From the NCBI GenBank assembly GCA_024663395.1, contig JANFAH010000003.1:248001-312000 (forward strand): a stretch of DNA of 64,000 nt, given 5' to 3'. Under the pieces are notes generated by a model. It ran no database searches. It was not told the DNA's origin and was given only the letters and a program-made list of their open reading frames with translations. This DNA comes from Pisolithus tinctorius (Eukaryota > Basidiomycota > Agaricomycetes > Boletales > Pisolithaceae). The translations under genes were made by a program, and so were the position numbers. This document shows, piece by piece, positions 22,201 to 33,983 of the stretch (position 1 is its first letter; every line of letters starts with the position of its first letter).

Positions 22201-22542
22201 TTGTCAACCACAGAAGCCGAGTACATCACAGCCATGCATGCTGCAAAAGAAATTATATGGCTATGCTGCCTTATTGGTGAGGTTTTTTGCCCCCTCAAAC
22301 ACCCAACTATTCTATATGGCAACAACCAATCAGCTATTGTGCTGACCAGAGACGGTAACTACCACACACATACTAAACACATAGACATTCATTACCATTT
22401 TATTCATTTCACCATCACAAATGGTTCTATTCATTTTCTCTATTGCCTAACCCATGACATGGTTGCTGATACTCTTACTAAAGCTCTCCCTTCCATTAAA
22501 GCTAAACATTTCGCATTCAAACTGGGACTCCACTCTGTTTGA
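19241..22542 (+). pseudogene. Ty1/copia pol (protease-integrase-RT-RNase H), decayed
   Basis: 5'-truncated: starts inside protease (ELYDSSASQHLSPHRDHF). Integrase: LHARLSHIAPATIHEM and CESCEYAK zinc site, catalytic DEVHTNLWGP, WSDRGGEYLSDEF, PQHNGVAEWLNQTL. RT: VDCKWVFKIKKNSAGEI (about 21145), VDVFNFHSTFLNGKL (motif A, D-to-N like change), ASHVDDCTVTGS in place of YVDD. RNase H: LSTTEAEYITAMHAAKE. Ends at ...GLHSV stop (22540-22542). Stops at 19794, 20310, 21494 and 21726, plus frequent C, W, H and Q where family members have R, fit decay of CpG-containing arginine codons. Confidence 0.85.
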
Positions 22543-22549
22543 GGGGGAG

Positions 22550-22690
22550 TGTTGGAGTGCAAATGTTGTGTGGCTATGCCACTTGCTTACTAACCATGTA
22601 CTCTCTTTTCATTGTCCGTACTTAGTGTAGCCTCAGTGACTGACTACCAGTACACTGAGCTTATATCAACTACAAAGTACAACTCCAACA
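22550..22690 (+). repeat. 3' LTR of the copia element (141 bp)
   Basis: Begins TGTTGGAGT directly after a polypurine tract GAGGGGGAG (22541-22549) and ends ACTCCAACA, giving 9-bp inverted termini TG...CA. The polypurine tract confirms plus orientation. No 5' LTR in the window because the 5' end is truncated at 19241. Confidence 0.85.
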
Positions 22691-23575
22691 TAGGTATGGT
22701 GCTCATAGTAGATCCATTCATTCATTCATTTGAATGGACCAATTGCACCATTTGACCATTGGACATTTGAAACTAAGCCATTCTCATATTGAGCAATTGC
22801 CCATTCCACCAATGGCAGAGTTGACCATTGTCATAATGAGTAATTGGCTGTTTCACCAATGGCAGAATTGACCTTTGGTTTGACTTATGTTTTTAGGGTG
22901 GAAAATATACTGTGTTCTACCTAATGTTTTGGCTTGAGTAGTATAATATGTTCTGAAGGCCAGAACTTTCAAATGTTTTGTTTCAAAATCATGGTTTGAA
23001 CATATGACTAAGCAGTGAGAGTATTTCTACAATGATTTATGCTCTAATCATGAGAATAAACATTTTGGATGTTCCTATGAACAGCATCCTATATGATACT
23101 ACCCAATTTTCTGACCTAGGACATGACATCAGAGCATGTTATCCATTGAGGACCAATGTTTTATCAAAGAACATGTCATGAAAATAGTATCAGCTTAATT
23201 CAATGGTTTTACTATGTTTAGACTTAAACCATTAGATAATGCCCCCAGTGTCTGATTACATAGAAAACTTTAGTATTGCAATGCCATTTTAATTACGCAT
23301 TTGATTGCAGGCATTGCAACTGCTTGTGATGCTTTGAAACTAATATACCAAAGCCCTCTGGGTGCTCCTGGACATATCTGGGAAGGCACACAATGTATCT
23401 ACTTAGTTTTGCAAGCAAACCTATCAAGTGTGTAGGAAAACTAAATGCAGTCTTTCAAGCCATTCTACAAGTGATTCTAAGTTTATGTAAGAGATTGGGA
23501 GTGTGGGGTGGCTGGGAGAGTCTATGGGGCCTGTGTTTAGGTTGACTATGTCAGATGGTAGATGACATACCTATT
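22691..23575. other. No gene seen
   Basis: AT-rich and CpG-poor, with repeated words around CATTTGACCATTGG and ACCAATGGCAGA(A/G)TTGACC (22730-22880), a weak direct repeat. No coding frame of note. Confidence 0.5.
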
Positions 23576-23577
23576 GG

Positions 23578-24530
23578 TTATGAGTTGTTGTATTGATGCT
23601 TAGAGAATGACATACAAGCAATCTTCGATGAGTTGGAAGATGGGGGGTACACATAATGAGGTGCAGCCACAGACTTGTCCTCTGAGCGACCAGACAGTGT
23701 CAACAATTCTGAAATGGTAGAATGTTGCTGCAGGGTCTGCACTGTGTTGAGGAACTGTGGTGAAGTCAAGTGCTAACCAGCCTCAATCATTTAAAGATCA
23801 GATCTGGGTTTGGCATGCGAAAGCTGGGTGGCCAGTTTCATCGCATGAGATTAACTGGAAGCCATGAGATTTATACTTTAGAAGGGCTTAGATGTGACTG
23901 GGGGAGAAGGTCATTGGTGGAGGCTTGACGTATTGAGCATAGTGTGGTGACACAAGGTGAGGCTAGGATATGCACAGTATAGGGAGTTGGTGGAGAAGAA
24001 GCTCATCACAGTGGTCAAATAGAATTGAAAGATGGGAGATAGTGCTGATGTGGTTTTGGAGATGATGACATTGATCAGTGATTGGCCATTACCAAAGGTG
24101 GTGATGGTGAAAATGTGGAAGGGGAGTAGTTCTTGACATTGTGTTTTCCATTTTGGACAATGTTGTAATCATGTTTGTATAGAAGATTATAGAGTTGGGT
24201 GTAGCTGTGATGAGGAATGTTTATGTTGAGGTCTGACCATGGCCAATCACAGGCATTGGTGGGAAGGACCATACATAGAGCAGCTGATCCAGACACCACT
24301 GCATCGCATGCAGAGAGAATGCCTGTGAGGTGGTCTGACGTGGGGAAGAACAATGTGCAGATGACATCGAGATGGTGCTTTAAGTACCATTGGATGCATT
24401 TAGCATTAGTGGTTGACATGGCAGCAAATGTCATAAGATCCCTCATGTTGCAATGCTCAAGGACGAGCTCCAGGAGGTCTGTGTCAGTGAAGGGTGGGAA
24501 CTCAGTGGTCTGGGGGGCAGGCAATGCCAT
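23578..24530 (-). pseudogene. F-box-like protein, decayed host-type gene
   Basis: Minus-strand frame from ATG at 24530: FTDTDLLELVLEHCNMRDLM resembles an F-box helix pair, followed by VVSGSAALCMVLP and WSDLNINIP..YTQLYNLL, a pattern I recall from large families of mushroom F-box-like proteins with a nucleotidyltransferase-like region (GS...D-x-D; here DLNI has lost the second Asp). Continuation below 24075 is broken by stops but retains INVIISKTT.ALSPIFQF and YCAYPSLTLC (about 24040-23930), and the last open piece ends at 23578. Probably a pseudogene of an expanded family, not a transposon gene. Confidence 0.5.
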
Positions 24531-24534
24531 TTAG

Positions 24535-26019
24535 ATGTAGTATGGAGATCATGCTGCCAGTGTTCAATCTTTACTTCTTATAGAGAATGAGCAATAGGGG
24601 CAGGGGATGGGCTGGAGTGTGTGCACATGGAAGAGAACATTGGAAATTGAATATTTTGTTGATAATGTTATTGCTCGAGTGTGGGCCTGATCAGGGGGGA
24701 GAGGGGGCACATTCTATGATGCAATCTATTGTATGCACTATGTATTTGGAGTGTCTGAGGGGAGGATGTGCAATGGCAAGGTTGGGAAGCAAAAGTCTGT
24801 GAAGATTATCTATGAAGCAATGTGCAGTGATAAGTCCAAAGGTTGTAATGGTTACAGAATGAAGTCTACTAATTACAGATGGAGCTTTGGTTGTGGGTTC
24901 CAAGACATGGAAGTAAGTCATTTAATCTGGGGATGTGTTAGACAATGTGGATAACATAGGAAGGGAAGGTGGATACAAGAGAAGTCCTTTGAGAATGGAG
25001 TCCATGTCATTTTTGGGCCAGATGTCCATAGGATTGCCATTGCTGCAGAGTCAGACAAATAGGTATGATGCTTGAGAGTGGTCATACTGATGGCAGTAGC
25101 AGTCAAAAATGATGTGGAAGTGCATGTTGTTGATGGAGACATCACATCCATAAGGGGATGAGACATTGGGGAAAAGGAATTCCTGGTGAAGGACTTTGAT
25201 GTTGTTGTTGAGACACTGAAAGCATATAAGTCATTGTCCACTGTTTTCTGCTCTAGACAAGAAGAAGGCTAGGACTGTGGGCATCATTTGGGATGGAAGA
25301 GGACAGAGGATTGGATGGAAGGGTTATATTTATATATGGTCAGAAAGGGGAGGATTGTCTAGGAAGAATGAAGTCAGAGCAGATAATGACAGTGTACTCA
25401 GCAGGGGGTCACAAGTTAAGGAGACAACAGAAAGCATACAGACATCCAAATTGCAAGTCTGGCAATCTCTACACCACTTTCTCTCTCTTGTTTGGGAATG
25501 GGAAGACGGGGATCTTGTAGGAGATAGATGGCTTGAAGTTTGTATTGAGCTTTAGAAATTGTCCACTGGCCATTTACATCCTTTTGATGGTAGTGGTTGA
25601 AGTGTGTTTCTAGCAAGACAAGTGCCTGTTTCTCAAGGTAGGAGATGTCCAGTCTCTTCATCATACTTTTGCTTTTTAAGACTTCTCAAGTGTCATAAAT
25701 TGAGTTGAATAGAACAGGCTACAGTTGAAATGAAAGAGAGTGGAGGGAAGTTTGAAAGTCAACATACACTTCCACCATGTCAGGGGCTTTGCCAATGGAC
25801 AGCACAAATGAGGCTAAAATCATACTCATTTATGGCTGTAGATGACAATGATTTACATTAAGGCTTGTTTTGTGATACAGACCAGAGAGTACATATGCAG
25901 GGTGGGGTCTGAGAATTCAGACAAGAGAAGATTCACATATTGTCCAACTTTTGTAGACAGAGTAAGTATTGTGACCATGCACTGGTTGTCAGGGGCCCCA
26001 TTTTTCATAAACCAGGTGT
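24535..26019. other. Unassigned, scattered minus-strand frames
   Basis: Short open minus-strand frames at 24691-24921, 24918-25241 and 25416-25664 have no domain I recognise. They could be 5' exons of the pseudogene below or another decayed gene. CpG-poor. Confidence 0.3.
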
Positions 26020-26021
26020 TA

Positions 26022-27594
26022 CAGTGAGGGACAAAAGTGTTGCAATGTTTGTGAGGTGTGACTTGTTGCTGATGTAGCTCAGGCTATTCTGCACAGAGAA
26101 TCATGATACCTATACCATTGGAAAGGGGTGACTCTAAGCTTTCCAGAGCACTAAGGTTCAGTCAAAACAAAGCAATACATGCTGAGATACACCCTATTCT
26201 TTCTGAAAAGTGCATTGCAATGCTTTTGTCCCTGACTGGTGAAATCATGAAATGTGACCTTTTGATGGGATTGAGGGCATGGAGGATGGGAAAAAATGAT
26301 TACATAATAAACCACATGATCATCCAGATGATTTGTCAGCATGTAAACAATGACAAACATTGGACTTGTACTGTTAACTGTCCCTCTTTTACCACAACTC
26401 ATGAAATCATCTCTCTAGCTCACATGGTCATTTTCTCAAGGAATTCTTATCCAATACTGGTGGCCACCACAGTGCCATTAGTATAACATTCTCTCAGAAC
26501 CATCAGTCCCTTAAAAAACCTGCTGTCAGTCATTTCCTGGACTGTTTCCTCCCCCATGCCTGATGTGTTCTGGGACTAATCAGTACTTGGAAGGCTGAAA
26601 ATGTTATGGAGGTCAATCTGGCACTTCAGAACATGATGTACAAACCAGTCCCCTCTCAACCAATGCATTTCTGGCACAGGGACACTGGTATGGAAGTTAG
26701 GGCAAGACAAAATCCTCTTTACCCCTGGGTATCATCAGAAGGATATGCTGCTGAACTGCCCTGGAGCAGAATTCTGTGCTTCCATCTGGCCCTGAATATT
26801 GCCTTTGGTCACATATGACCAAATAATCCTTCCCCAGTCATCTACAGTTCAGATCAGAGCAAGATCTAGTGAACCCTCTTATGGTGCTCAGAGCACAAGG
26901 AGGTTTTGTCTCACCCCAATGTCCATATCAGTGTTCCTGCACCAGAAATGCATTGGTTGAGAGGGGACTGGTTTGTACATCATGTTCTGAAGTGCCAGAT
27001 TGACCTCCATAACATTTTCAGCCTTCCAAGTACTGATTAGTCCCAGAACACATCAGGCATGGGGGAGGAAACAGTCCAGGAAATGACTGACAGCAGGTTT
27101 TTTAAGGGACTGATGGTTCTGAGAGAATGTTATACTAATGGCACTGTGGTGGCCACCAGTATTGGATAAGAATTCCTTGAGAAAATGACCATGTGAGCTA
27201 GAGAGATGATTTCATGAGTTGTGGTAAAAGAGGGACAGTTAACAGTACAAGTCCAATGTTTGTCATTGTTTACATGCTGACAAATCATCTGGATGATCAT
27301 GTGGTTTATTATGTAATCATTTTTTCCCATCCTCCATGCCCTCAATCCCATCAAAAGGTCACATTTCATGATTTCACCAGTCAGGGACAAAAGCATTGCA
27401 ATGCACTTTTCAGAAAGAATAGGGTGTATCTCAGCATGTATTGCTTTGTTTTGACTGAACCTTAGTGCTCTGGAAAGCTTAGAGTCACCCCTTTCCAATG
27501 GTATAGGTATCATGATTCTCTGTGCAGAATAGCCTGAGCTACATCAGCAACAAGTCACACCACACACACATTGCAACACTTTTGTCCCTCACTG
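26022..27594. mobile_element. TA-flanked foldback element B (mariner type)
   Basis: TA at 26020-26021 and 27595-27596. Termini CAGTGAGGGACAAAAGTG in inverted orientation. The arms are near-perfect inverted copies (384 bp in each encode the same 127-residue frame) running to about 26630 and from about 26985. The core (for example GGTTTTTTAAG, ACTGATTAGT, CCTCCATAACATT) is homologous to that of element A, but the tips differ. Each tip again has an inner inverted copy (CATTGCAATGCTTTTGTCCCTGACTG at about 26213-26238). Length 1573 bp, almost identical to elements A and the Tc1 copy. No transposase. Confidence 0.9.
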
Positions 27595-27596
27595 TA

Positions 27597-27862
27597 GTGA
27601 TGTGACCAAGCATCCAGATGTTGATAGGTTTGTTTGTGCTTGGATTGCAGAGTACTTTACTTCAGTCTTTGTAAGGGTCTGTTGTACCCCATGTTGCATT
27701 GGGTAAGATTCATCTGAGTGCAAACATGTTAGTGTCATGGTTGGAATACATGGAAAGTAATTCTATTCATCTTGGCAAAGGGGGAGGGGGGGGGGAGAGG
27801 TGCCATGGTTACTTACTGAACAGGAGGGGCATCTATGGAGACTTACTTTAGCAGTGGCTTGG
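27597..27862. other. No gene; short G-rich run
   Basis: Spacer between element B and the 1.85 kb repeat. Contains a poly-G tract at 27780-27797 (GGGGGAGGGGGGGGGGAG-like). Confidence 0.5.
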
Positions 27863-28103
27863 TGTCACACACCAAAGGTGTTGTGGACATGGTTACAGCT
27901 GACTCTGCCTAACTCATCAACGAGTTGCACACAATGCCCAAGCATGCAGATGAAGACTAAAGGCCTCATGCATAGAAAGACTGTTGGACATTAACAGTCA
28001 TCCTTCACACAAGAACGAGTCGTCAGTGCTAAAGAGAAAAGAGGAAGCGAGTTAAGCACACGTTAAAGGTTTTTAGCGCCTGTGTACGGCATTCCGGTTT
28101 TCG

Positions 28104-28745
28104 TTGTATCTCTGCCATTTCCAAAGATATCGACTCTGTTCCCACACTCGCTTAAAGTGCTCAGCCCCACGATTCTTCCTTCCAAATTTGGAGAGGATCC
28201 TCACACCCTGTGCATTTCTACAGCACTCCATCCATCAGATGCTCATTTTGCTAAGTCCATCAATCATGGCCACCTCTTCATTGGTCGTCTCACTTGTCTC
28301 ATTTGCCAGAGACAGTGGCTACATATATCTGCCAGGCATTCCCACCAGCTTCCGTCCTGAAGCCCCCTGGTTCATCCTGTTGTTGTCAGCCCCATCTCGT
28401 CCCATGCAGCTTGGTCAGTGTGTTCTCCTTGTCAGTATGACTTCCAGAAGGACATTCTTTGGTCACCTCAGGTCTGTCACTTGGTTAGAAAGGTCTTATG
28501 TGGTCGTTTCAGTCTCCCCAGTTGATGAAGCATATAGATCATTCCTCCCTGCTCCCTGCACCATCTTTGTTCCAGTCTCATCCATCATTCTTCCCACATT
28601 GCAACAGCTGCAGTATAATCTACTGTCCTCCAGCCTCCCTGATCACATTCATGACGAGTATGACATGCATCTTGCCTTCTTACTGCAAGATCCAGCAGAA
28701 GACGTCCCCCCTTCTCCTCCTCCTCCATCAGAGCCCCGTTCATGA
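28104..28745 (+). CDS. Conserved ORF inside repeat E1 (213 aa)
   Basis: Open across about 640 bp and largely preserved in the other copies (43189-43845 minus, 218 aa; 58129-58656 plus; 63478-63981 minus). Recognisable blocks: SLVSFARDSGYIYLPGIPTS, GQCVLLVSMTSRRTFFGHLR, and a proline-rich end DVPPSPPPPSEPRS. Hydrophobic in parts but no clear signal peptide. Differences between copies are often R to C/H/Q, as CpG decay predicts. Function unknown; a protein-coding LTR segment would be unusual. Confidence 0.4.
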   Translation: MYLCHFQRYRLCSHTRLKCSAPRFFLPNLERILTPCAFLQHSIHQMLILLSPSIMATSSLVVSLVSFARDSGYIYLPGIPTSFRPEAPWFILLLSAPSRPMQLGQCVLLVSMTSRRTFFGHLRSVTWLERSYVVVSVSPVDEAYRSFLPAPCTIFVPVSSIILPTLQQLQYNLLSSSLPDHIHDEYDMHLAFLLQDPAEDVPPSPPPPSEPRS

Positions 28746-29174
28746 AGTTTTTGTTAACTTCGCTGAGAGGATGAAAGGGTGGGAGACGCGATCACATATG
28801 CTCCCATTGCCCCACAGACCCCCAATGCCCTAGCCCCCTTTGACACCCGACTCATGCCCTTCAATTCTGGAATTAATACTTCCCTATCTGGAAACACCAT
28901 CCATGTGTCATGCTGTCTTTGGATCTAGAGATGTCTCCACTGAGATCTAACTTGCATTGCCACCCCCTAATGTGATATCAGTGCGCTTACTCAGTTTCTG
29001 ATTCTATTTGACTCGTTTTGTGATAATTTGACTATCCTTGACTTGTTCATTGCCAATACTTACCAATCTTCTTTGCTTGCTTACTTTTCATTTCTCACTT
29101 ACTCATCATGATTACTCAGTCCTTACTCATTACTTACCAAGTGTTTGTGCCTTGTTTTTCACAAGCTATGCTCC

Positions 29175-29192
29175 CCCCACAGTATATAAACC
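29175..29192 (+). promoter_or_regulatory. TATA box of the E repeats
   Basis: CACAGTATATAAACCCCC is identical in the other copies (about 59232 in E3, complement near 42755 in E2 and 63042 in E4). Position about 1.3 kb into the repeat fits a U3 promoter if the repeat is an LTR. Confidence 0.55.
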
Positions 29193-29714
29193 CCCATGTA
29201 CTTAGCTACAAAAAAGCAATCAGAAGTCACTCAGCAGCCAGTTCAGTGCATATCTCGTCATCGACAGTTGAGGCTCATTCAGAAGAGTCTATCTGTCACC
29301 ATCCATCATCCTTGGTAGTTGAGGCTCCATCAAGGGTCTATCTACCTTCATTCATCATCAGCAGTATCATCAGTGCTTAGTCAGCAACCTCTTGTTTGGT
29401 CATTCTTCCACTCCTGCATAACTCGTCATCGACTTGCGCCAGGAGCATATTCTATCGAAATCCATTACTCCCAAGTCCTTTCGGCTGAACACCCCTGCTC
29501 TGTTCAGCATCCCCTTCTCAATCAGCATTCGTTCATCCTCTCCTGCATAACTTGTCGACGACTTGTGCTAGGAGTACCTGCCATTGAAACTCCCCCCACT
29601 TTAGGTTTCTCTGCCCTCCAGGGTCCACAGAAGTAAACCACCACTCGCTCACATTTGTCTTTGGTGTTGGTTTGGTTGGTTTATACTGCCTTTCCACACT
29701 TTGACTCACATCGG

Positions 29715-30249
29715 GACAAGTTGATATGCAGTTGGGATCAAAAGAAGTGGTGTCCAGTGTAGGCCTTACAGCACTGATTGTGCCTTGAATTGTAGTGGGT
29801 GGTAGCTGTGTGTTACTTGAAGGATTTGATTGGGAGGATGCAGATGCTGTTTGATCTGACACATGCAAGCCAGGGAGGGTGTTGGTTGATGGGGTGGAGG
29901 ATGGGATAGGTTTGCCACATGAGGGTTGGTCACTGGAGACAGCTTCTGGCAAAAGGGACGATGTTGTAGGAAGGGGAGCTGATGGCAAGGATTGTTCAAT
30001 AGCAAGGTCATTGGGACTGGAAGTAGGAGTAGTGGGAGAGGATGTAGTTATTCACATTCATTTCGAGGGCAAAGCCTCCTTGGAATGAGAGGCATCACGT
30101 TTGGGGGCCATTGTGGTGGTTGCTGATGTGCACAGTTGGGCAAGCACAGCTGCAAATATTATGATTGTCAATGACAGGTTACATTGCCCATACAAAAGCT
30201 CACTGAGAAGTTCTAATGACTGGGGAAAGCAACCCCTGGGAACAGGCAC
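29715..30249 (-). pseudogene. Unrecognised Ser/Thr/Pro-rich gene fragment
   Basis: Minus-strand reading starts around MAPKRDASHSKEALPSK (about 30108-30058), shifts frame, and continues as Ser/Thr/Pro-rich sequence (SLPSAPLPTTSSLLPEAVSS, STPSTNTLPGLHVSD) until it is cut at 29710 by repeat E1. Low-complexity, no domain. Probably the start of a gene or Helitron accessory frame truncated by the repeat. Confidence 0.35.
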
Positions 30250-32040
30250 TTGTGGTTGGGGATAGATAGGAGGTGGGTGATGATGATGGAAGATACATCA
30301 TTGTTCCAGTAATGGAGTTGCTTGGGGATATGACACTTGATGATGTAGCAGGCATGGGTAATGAAGTCACTTTTGGACATCTTTCATTTTATTGTTGTTA
30401 TCTAAGCCATTTAGCTCGTGTTATACAGCTACTTGGACTTTTCCTACAACATCATGGCAATCGTCAAGGAGAAAAGGAAGTTTATGTGAATCTATGTAGT
30501 CTATGATGATCTTAGTCAAGAAAACTAATGGTGGGAATGGAAGGAGAGTGGGATCAAACTCTCTATAGGTTACATGGGTGATCTACCTGACAGGAAGGTT
30601 GTGGAATGACAGTGAATTAATTGAGAGGTTGAAGCAGGATTCAGCTCCTGCATGCTGGATTTGGATGGGAAGATGTTGGGAAGGTTGTCGGTGGCTTTGT
30701 CCATTCACATGCATCTGATTTCGGTAGGTAAGGGCATTGGTAAGGAGGTCCCTGTAGGCTGTAGAGGAGCTATGTGGTTATTTGTGGAGAGAGTGATATA
30801 AGTATGTGCCTGTGAAGGATGCATGGATTAGAGATGCAAGATTTATTTGCAGGATAAGAAAATGCATAAGTGGGTGCAGGTGGCATGGGTCTGCACAATG
30901 ACAAGATCGAATTCCACATCAATCTCAACAAAATCCCTGCAGGACAGTAAAACTTTGTGACTCAGCATAACATTACTGTCTTGGGTCATGTCTAAGATTT
31001 CAAGTGGACCATTCCATTGCCAAGGATACTCAGGGAGCCATGGAACATGTGCATTTTGAGGAGCTATAACAGGTGTTGAAGAGGTGTGCTGATGTTGAGC
31101 CTCCTGCAAGTCAAGTGGGAGCTTGAGGATTTTTATCAGAACAACAAAATGAAAATGGAGGGCACAGCTAGACTTGTGTTGATTTTGTAAAAACCTTTCT
31201 TTGCATATGGAGATGGTGCCAGAATTGAATGGATGGAAGTGGGATTTTCAGAATGTGGGTGGCAAAGGTTGCTGCAAGGTTCAATCAATCCAATTGATTT
31301 CACCATGCAGCCAAGTTACCCATTCCACTGATGGATAGGCTCTGTACAGCATTTGCCATCCTTGCACAGTCTCTGCAAGTGTGGTTTTCTTCAGTACTGA
31401 CAAGGGAAAAATGATGACAGACCCATTCCAGTTTCCAAAATTGCCAATGCAAAATCTATTGAGGAAGCCATAGATGTGCACAGACACAGGGTACAATGCA
31501 TCACATGGCTCAGGCATGGGCAACATCTTGTAAATGAACAGGTGTGAATGTCTTCAGTCTGGAGGGCTTGGATGATGGGCTATGGCCACCCATTCAATCA
31601 TGTGGCCAAGCAAAGTGGGGAAGCATTCCCATTGCTGGAGCTGGCAAATAGGTCTGCAGTTCTGGATGATGGGTCACAAGTCATCTGCCCATAGGTCAGC
31701 ACCAAGTGAGTGACTGGGAGACAGTAAGAAGGACATGGAGAGAAACAGTTCAGGACAGGGTGTATAGCCCAATTCTGCACCACATTTTAAGTTGATTGTG
31801 GTGGTGCTATCTTTCTTTCAGGAAATAGGAGATATAAGGCGGCTTCTGATGTGAAAAAGCTAACATGATGTAGATGACAACATCATGGGGATCTCAAAAT
31901 GCTGATCTACATAAGATGCAGTTGTTGCAGAATCAAGGTTCATGAGGCAATCTAACTCATTCCAGAGATCATGCTGTAGATGTCTGAGCATACAATGGGG
32001 CAAGAACAAGCATAATATTGCAAGCCTGGATAGCAAACAT
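30250..32040 (-). other. Helitron 3' region, unrecognised
   Basis: Downstream of the helicase C-terminus on the minus strand. Short frames at 30843-31109, 31281-31526 and 31598-31783 have no recognised domain. A Helitron 3' hairpin followed by CTRR should lie somewhere below 32040, but I could not identify one. CpG-poor. Confidence 0.3.
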
Positions 32041-32042
32041 GC

Positions 32043-32303
32043 TCAGGATAGCATGATGTAGGCATGTTGCACTCCTCTGGCACTCACCAAATCAACGATG
32101 ATCTTGTTGAGAGTTGTGCCTTGAGCCTTGTAATCAGTAAAAGCCCATCTCCAGACTACAGGAACCTGTCGACAGGTAATGCAGAGTTTGCCTGCATGAT
32201 CAGAAAAATAAGAAAATGTATATGGTTGAGGAAACACAGCAACAATGTGTGTGTCTTCTCCTGGTAATTGTAGAGTAGATGCTGGAATGGCAACATACAC
32301 ACA
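32043..32303 (-). pseudogene. Helitron helicase C-terminal motif region
   Basis: Reads CVYVAIPAST, then FTDYKAQGTTLNKIIVDLVS and RGVQHAYIMLS, the last conserved helicase block of Helitron/Pif1 proteins (TDYKxQGxT...V.LSR). It is directly contiguous with 39693 upstream once the LTR element is removed: IIR/C joins at the 4-bp duplication. Confidence 0.8.
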
Positions 32304-32307
32304 ACGG

Positions 32308-32782
32308 TGTAGGAATAGGTAAAAAGATGTACCTAGAAATAGTAATAGTCAGTAATGGGTGAGTTTAGTGCTCAACCCAAAAGGGAGGTCCTGTTTCAAG
32401 AAAAAGAAGTGTAGTAAAAATGTAAAAAATGCGAACTCAAATGGAATACTTAACTCTGTCTGTCTGATAGCTCTTGCCAGTCCTCCTGGCCCTTTGGGTA
32501 CTCCCCAAAGTAATAAATCTAACTTCGAAAACTCACCGAAATGTGAGACAAAATCACCCTGCTACTGAGGGCCTGTGACATGTATTTGTTCTATGTTATG
32601 GTAAACTGAACTCGCACAAATACAGCACACATGCTTAGTCAGCAATGCGGCTGCTCGCCACTAAGTCCAGTGGTACAATGCAAAAAACAAAAGAAGGAAA
32701 ACAAGACAAAAGAAAAACTCTCCACCCCCTGAACCCTTGACCCAGGCAGCTTCCCCTAGGGAACTCAAACTCATTCCCTACA
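32308..32782 (-). repeat. 3' LTR of the gag-only element
   Basis: 475 bp, TG...CA, ends with inverted TGTAGGAAT / ATTCCCTACA. Same length as its partner at 39214. Most differences are small indels or CpG transitions (GTGAGTTTAG versus GCGAGTTTAG). Confidence 0.9.
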
Positions 32783-33983
32783 TCCGAGGGGCAGTTTAGA
32801 ATTCAACTGTCCTCGGTTGCTCTCCTCCTCACATGAACATCCTCACCCTCACATCTACTTCCCTTGACCCTTGAACATGGCACCTCGCCCCTCTAGCCTC
32901 GCACTACTCAAACATGTCCCCTTCCTTCCCAAGATGTGCTCCCGACCTCGCAGAACAACCCTCTTGGTCCTCAAGACCTCTTGCCCTCAAACACAACCCT
33001 CAAAACCCAAACCTCACACCTAACAACAACAGGGATAAACCCTGGGCAACTGAATGAGTGAGTGATAAATCGAGTGCAGAGCAAGTCAATGACTGCTCTT
33101 CAAGGCACAGTTCCAGTGCAAAATGGTAACACAGCACCATGGCTGGTACAGCAGAGATTGGCCCTCTGTGAGGCAGCTCGAAGTCATATATGTACCTAAA
33201 AGAAACTCTCACTCAGTCGTGTATTTACTATCCTTGAACACATATGTGTTCTTGACTCCTGCTCGTCCTTAAGATGATCTAGCACATAAGAAAAGTGAAA
33301 GAAAATTGAAACTAGACGTCAGGGTGAGTAGAATCACCCGAAGATTAGCATGACTTGGTTGAACAAAGTCGCTCGAAGCAAAACTCATTTTAAAGAAAGC
33401 TATATATCAATACTCTCACCAGGACCTTTGCTTCGTCCACTTGTCCCATTCCTATCTTCACAGCCTCGACTCCCTGCACATGCATGCACTTGATTTCTTG
33501 TACTTCATCTGGTGGCCGAAGCCCTTGCACTAAGTGTTGCCAAGCAACCTCAAGTCACCCATCTTCATTCACCACTTTTTCAACCCTAGAAACAAAGCAT
33601 TTTGACATAGTATAAGCTTGAAGTAAAATAAAACCTGTCACCTTAGTTTCATAGAGTCTCGAGCCCTCCTCGATGATAGGTCTTCGACCCCAATGGGTGT
33701 AGGTGCTGACTTCTTTCGATCCTAAGCTTTGGCCCTTTCCAATTTTCATAGCTCCATACAGAGTCCCTTCCAAATGTCACTCTCGTACTCCTAAACATGA
33801 CTGTACTTGGCCACAGTTGTTGGGTAGTCTCGCATATCGAGCATCCTCTTGTCTGTCCCTAGAATAGCAAATCCATAAGTAAAGCATCATAGAAATTAAT
33901 AGAAATTTTGAGCGCTCATGCTCAGCCTGCAAGCATGCATCCTCTTCTTGCATCTCCAAGACCTGCCATTGTAAATCATGTAC

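Larger units (their letters stand above)
27863..29710 (+). mobile_element. 1.85 kb solo-LTR-like repeat, copy E1
   Basis: TGTCACACACC at the left and TTTGACTCACA at the right (TG...CA), 1848 bp. Flanks TTGG (27859-27862) and TCGG (29711-29714) could be a 4-bp duplication with one CpG transition. A TATA box sits in AGTATATAAAC at about 29181 and a conserved reading frame at 28104-28745. Other copies: 42215-44064 (minus), 57915-59756 (plus), 62518-64000 (minus, cut by the window). No internal retrotransposon domain is attached to any copy. E1 retains the most CpG of the four. Confidence 0.7.

Noticed and set aside
26103..27513. Pair of identical 127-codon ORFs
   Set aside because: Same reason: inverted arms of foldback element B.
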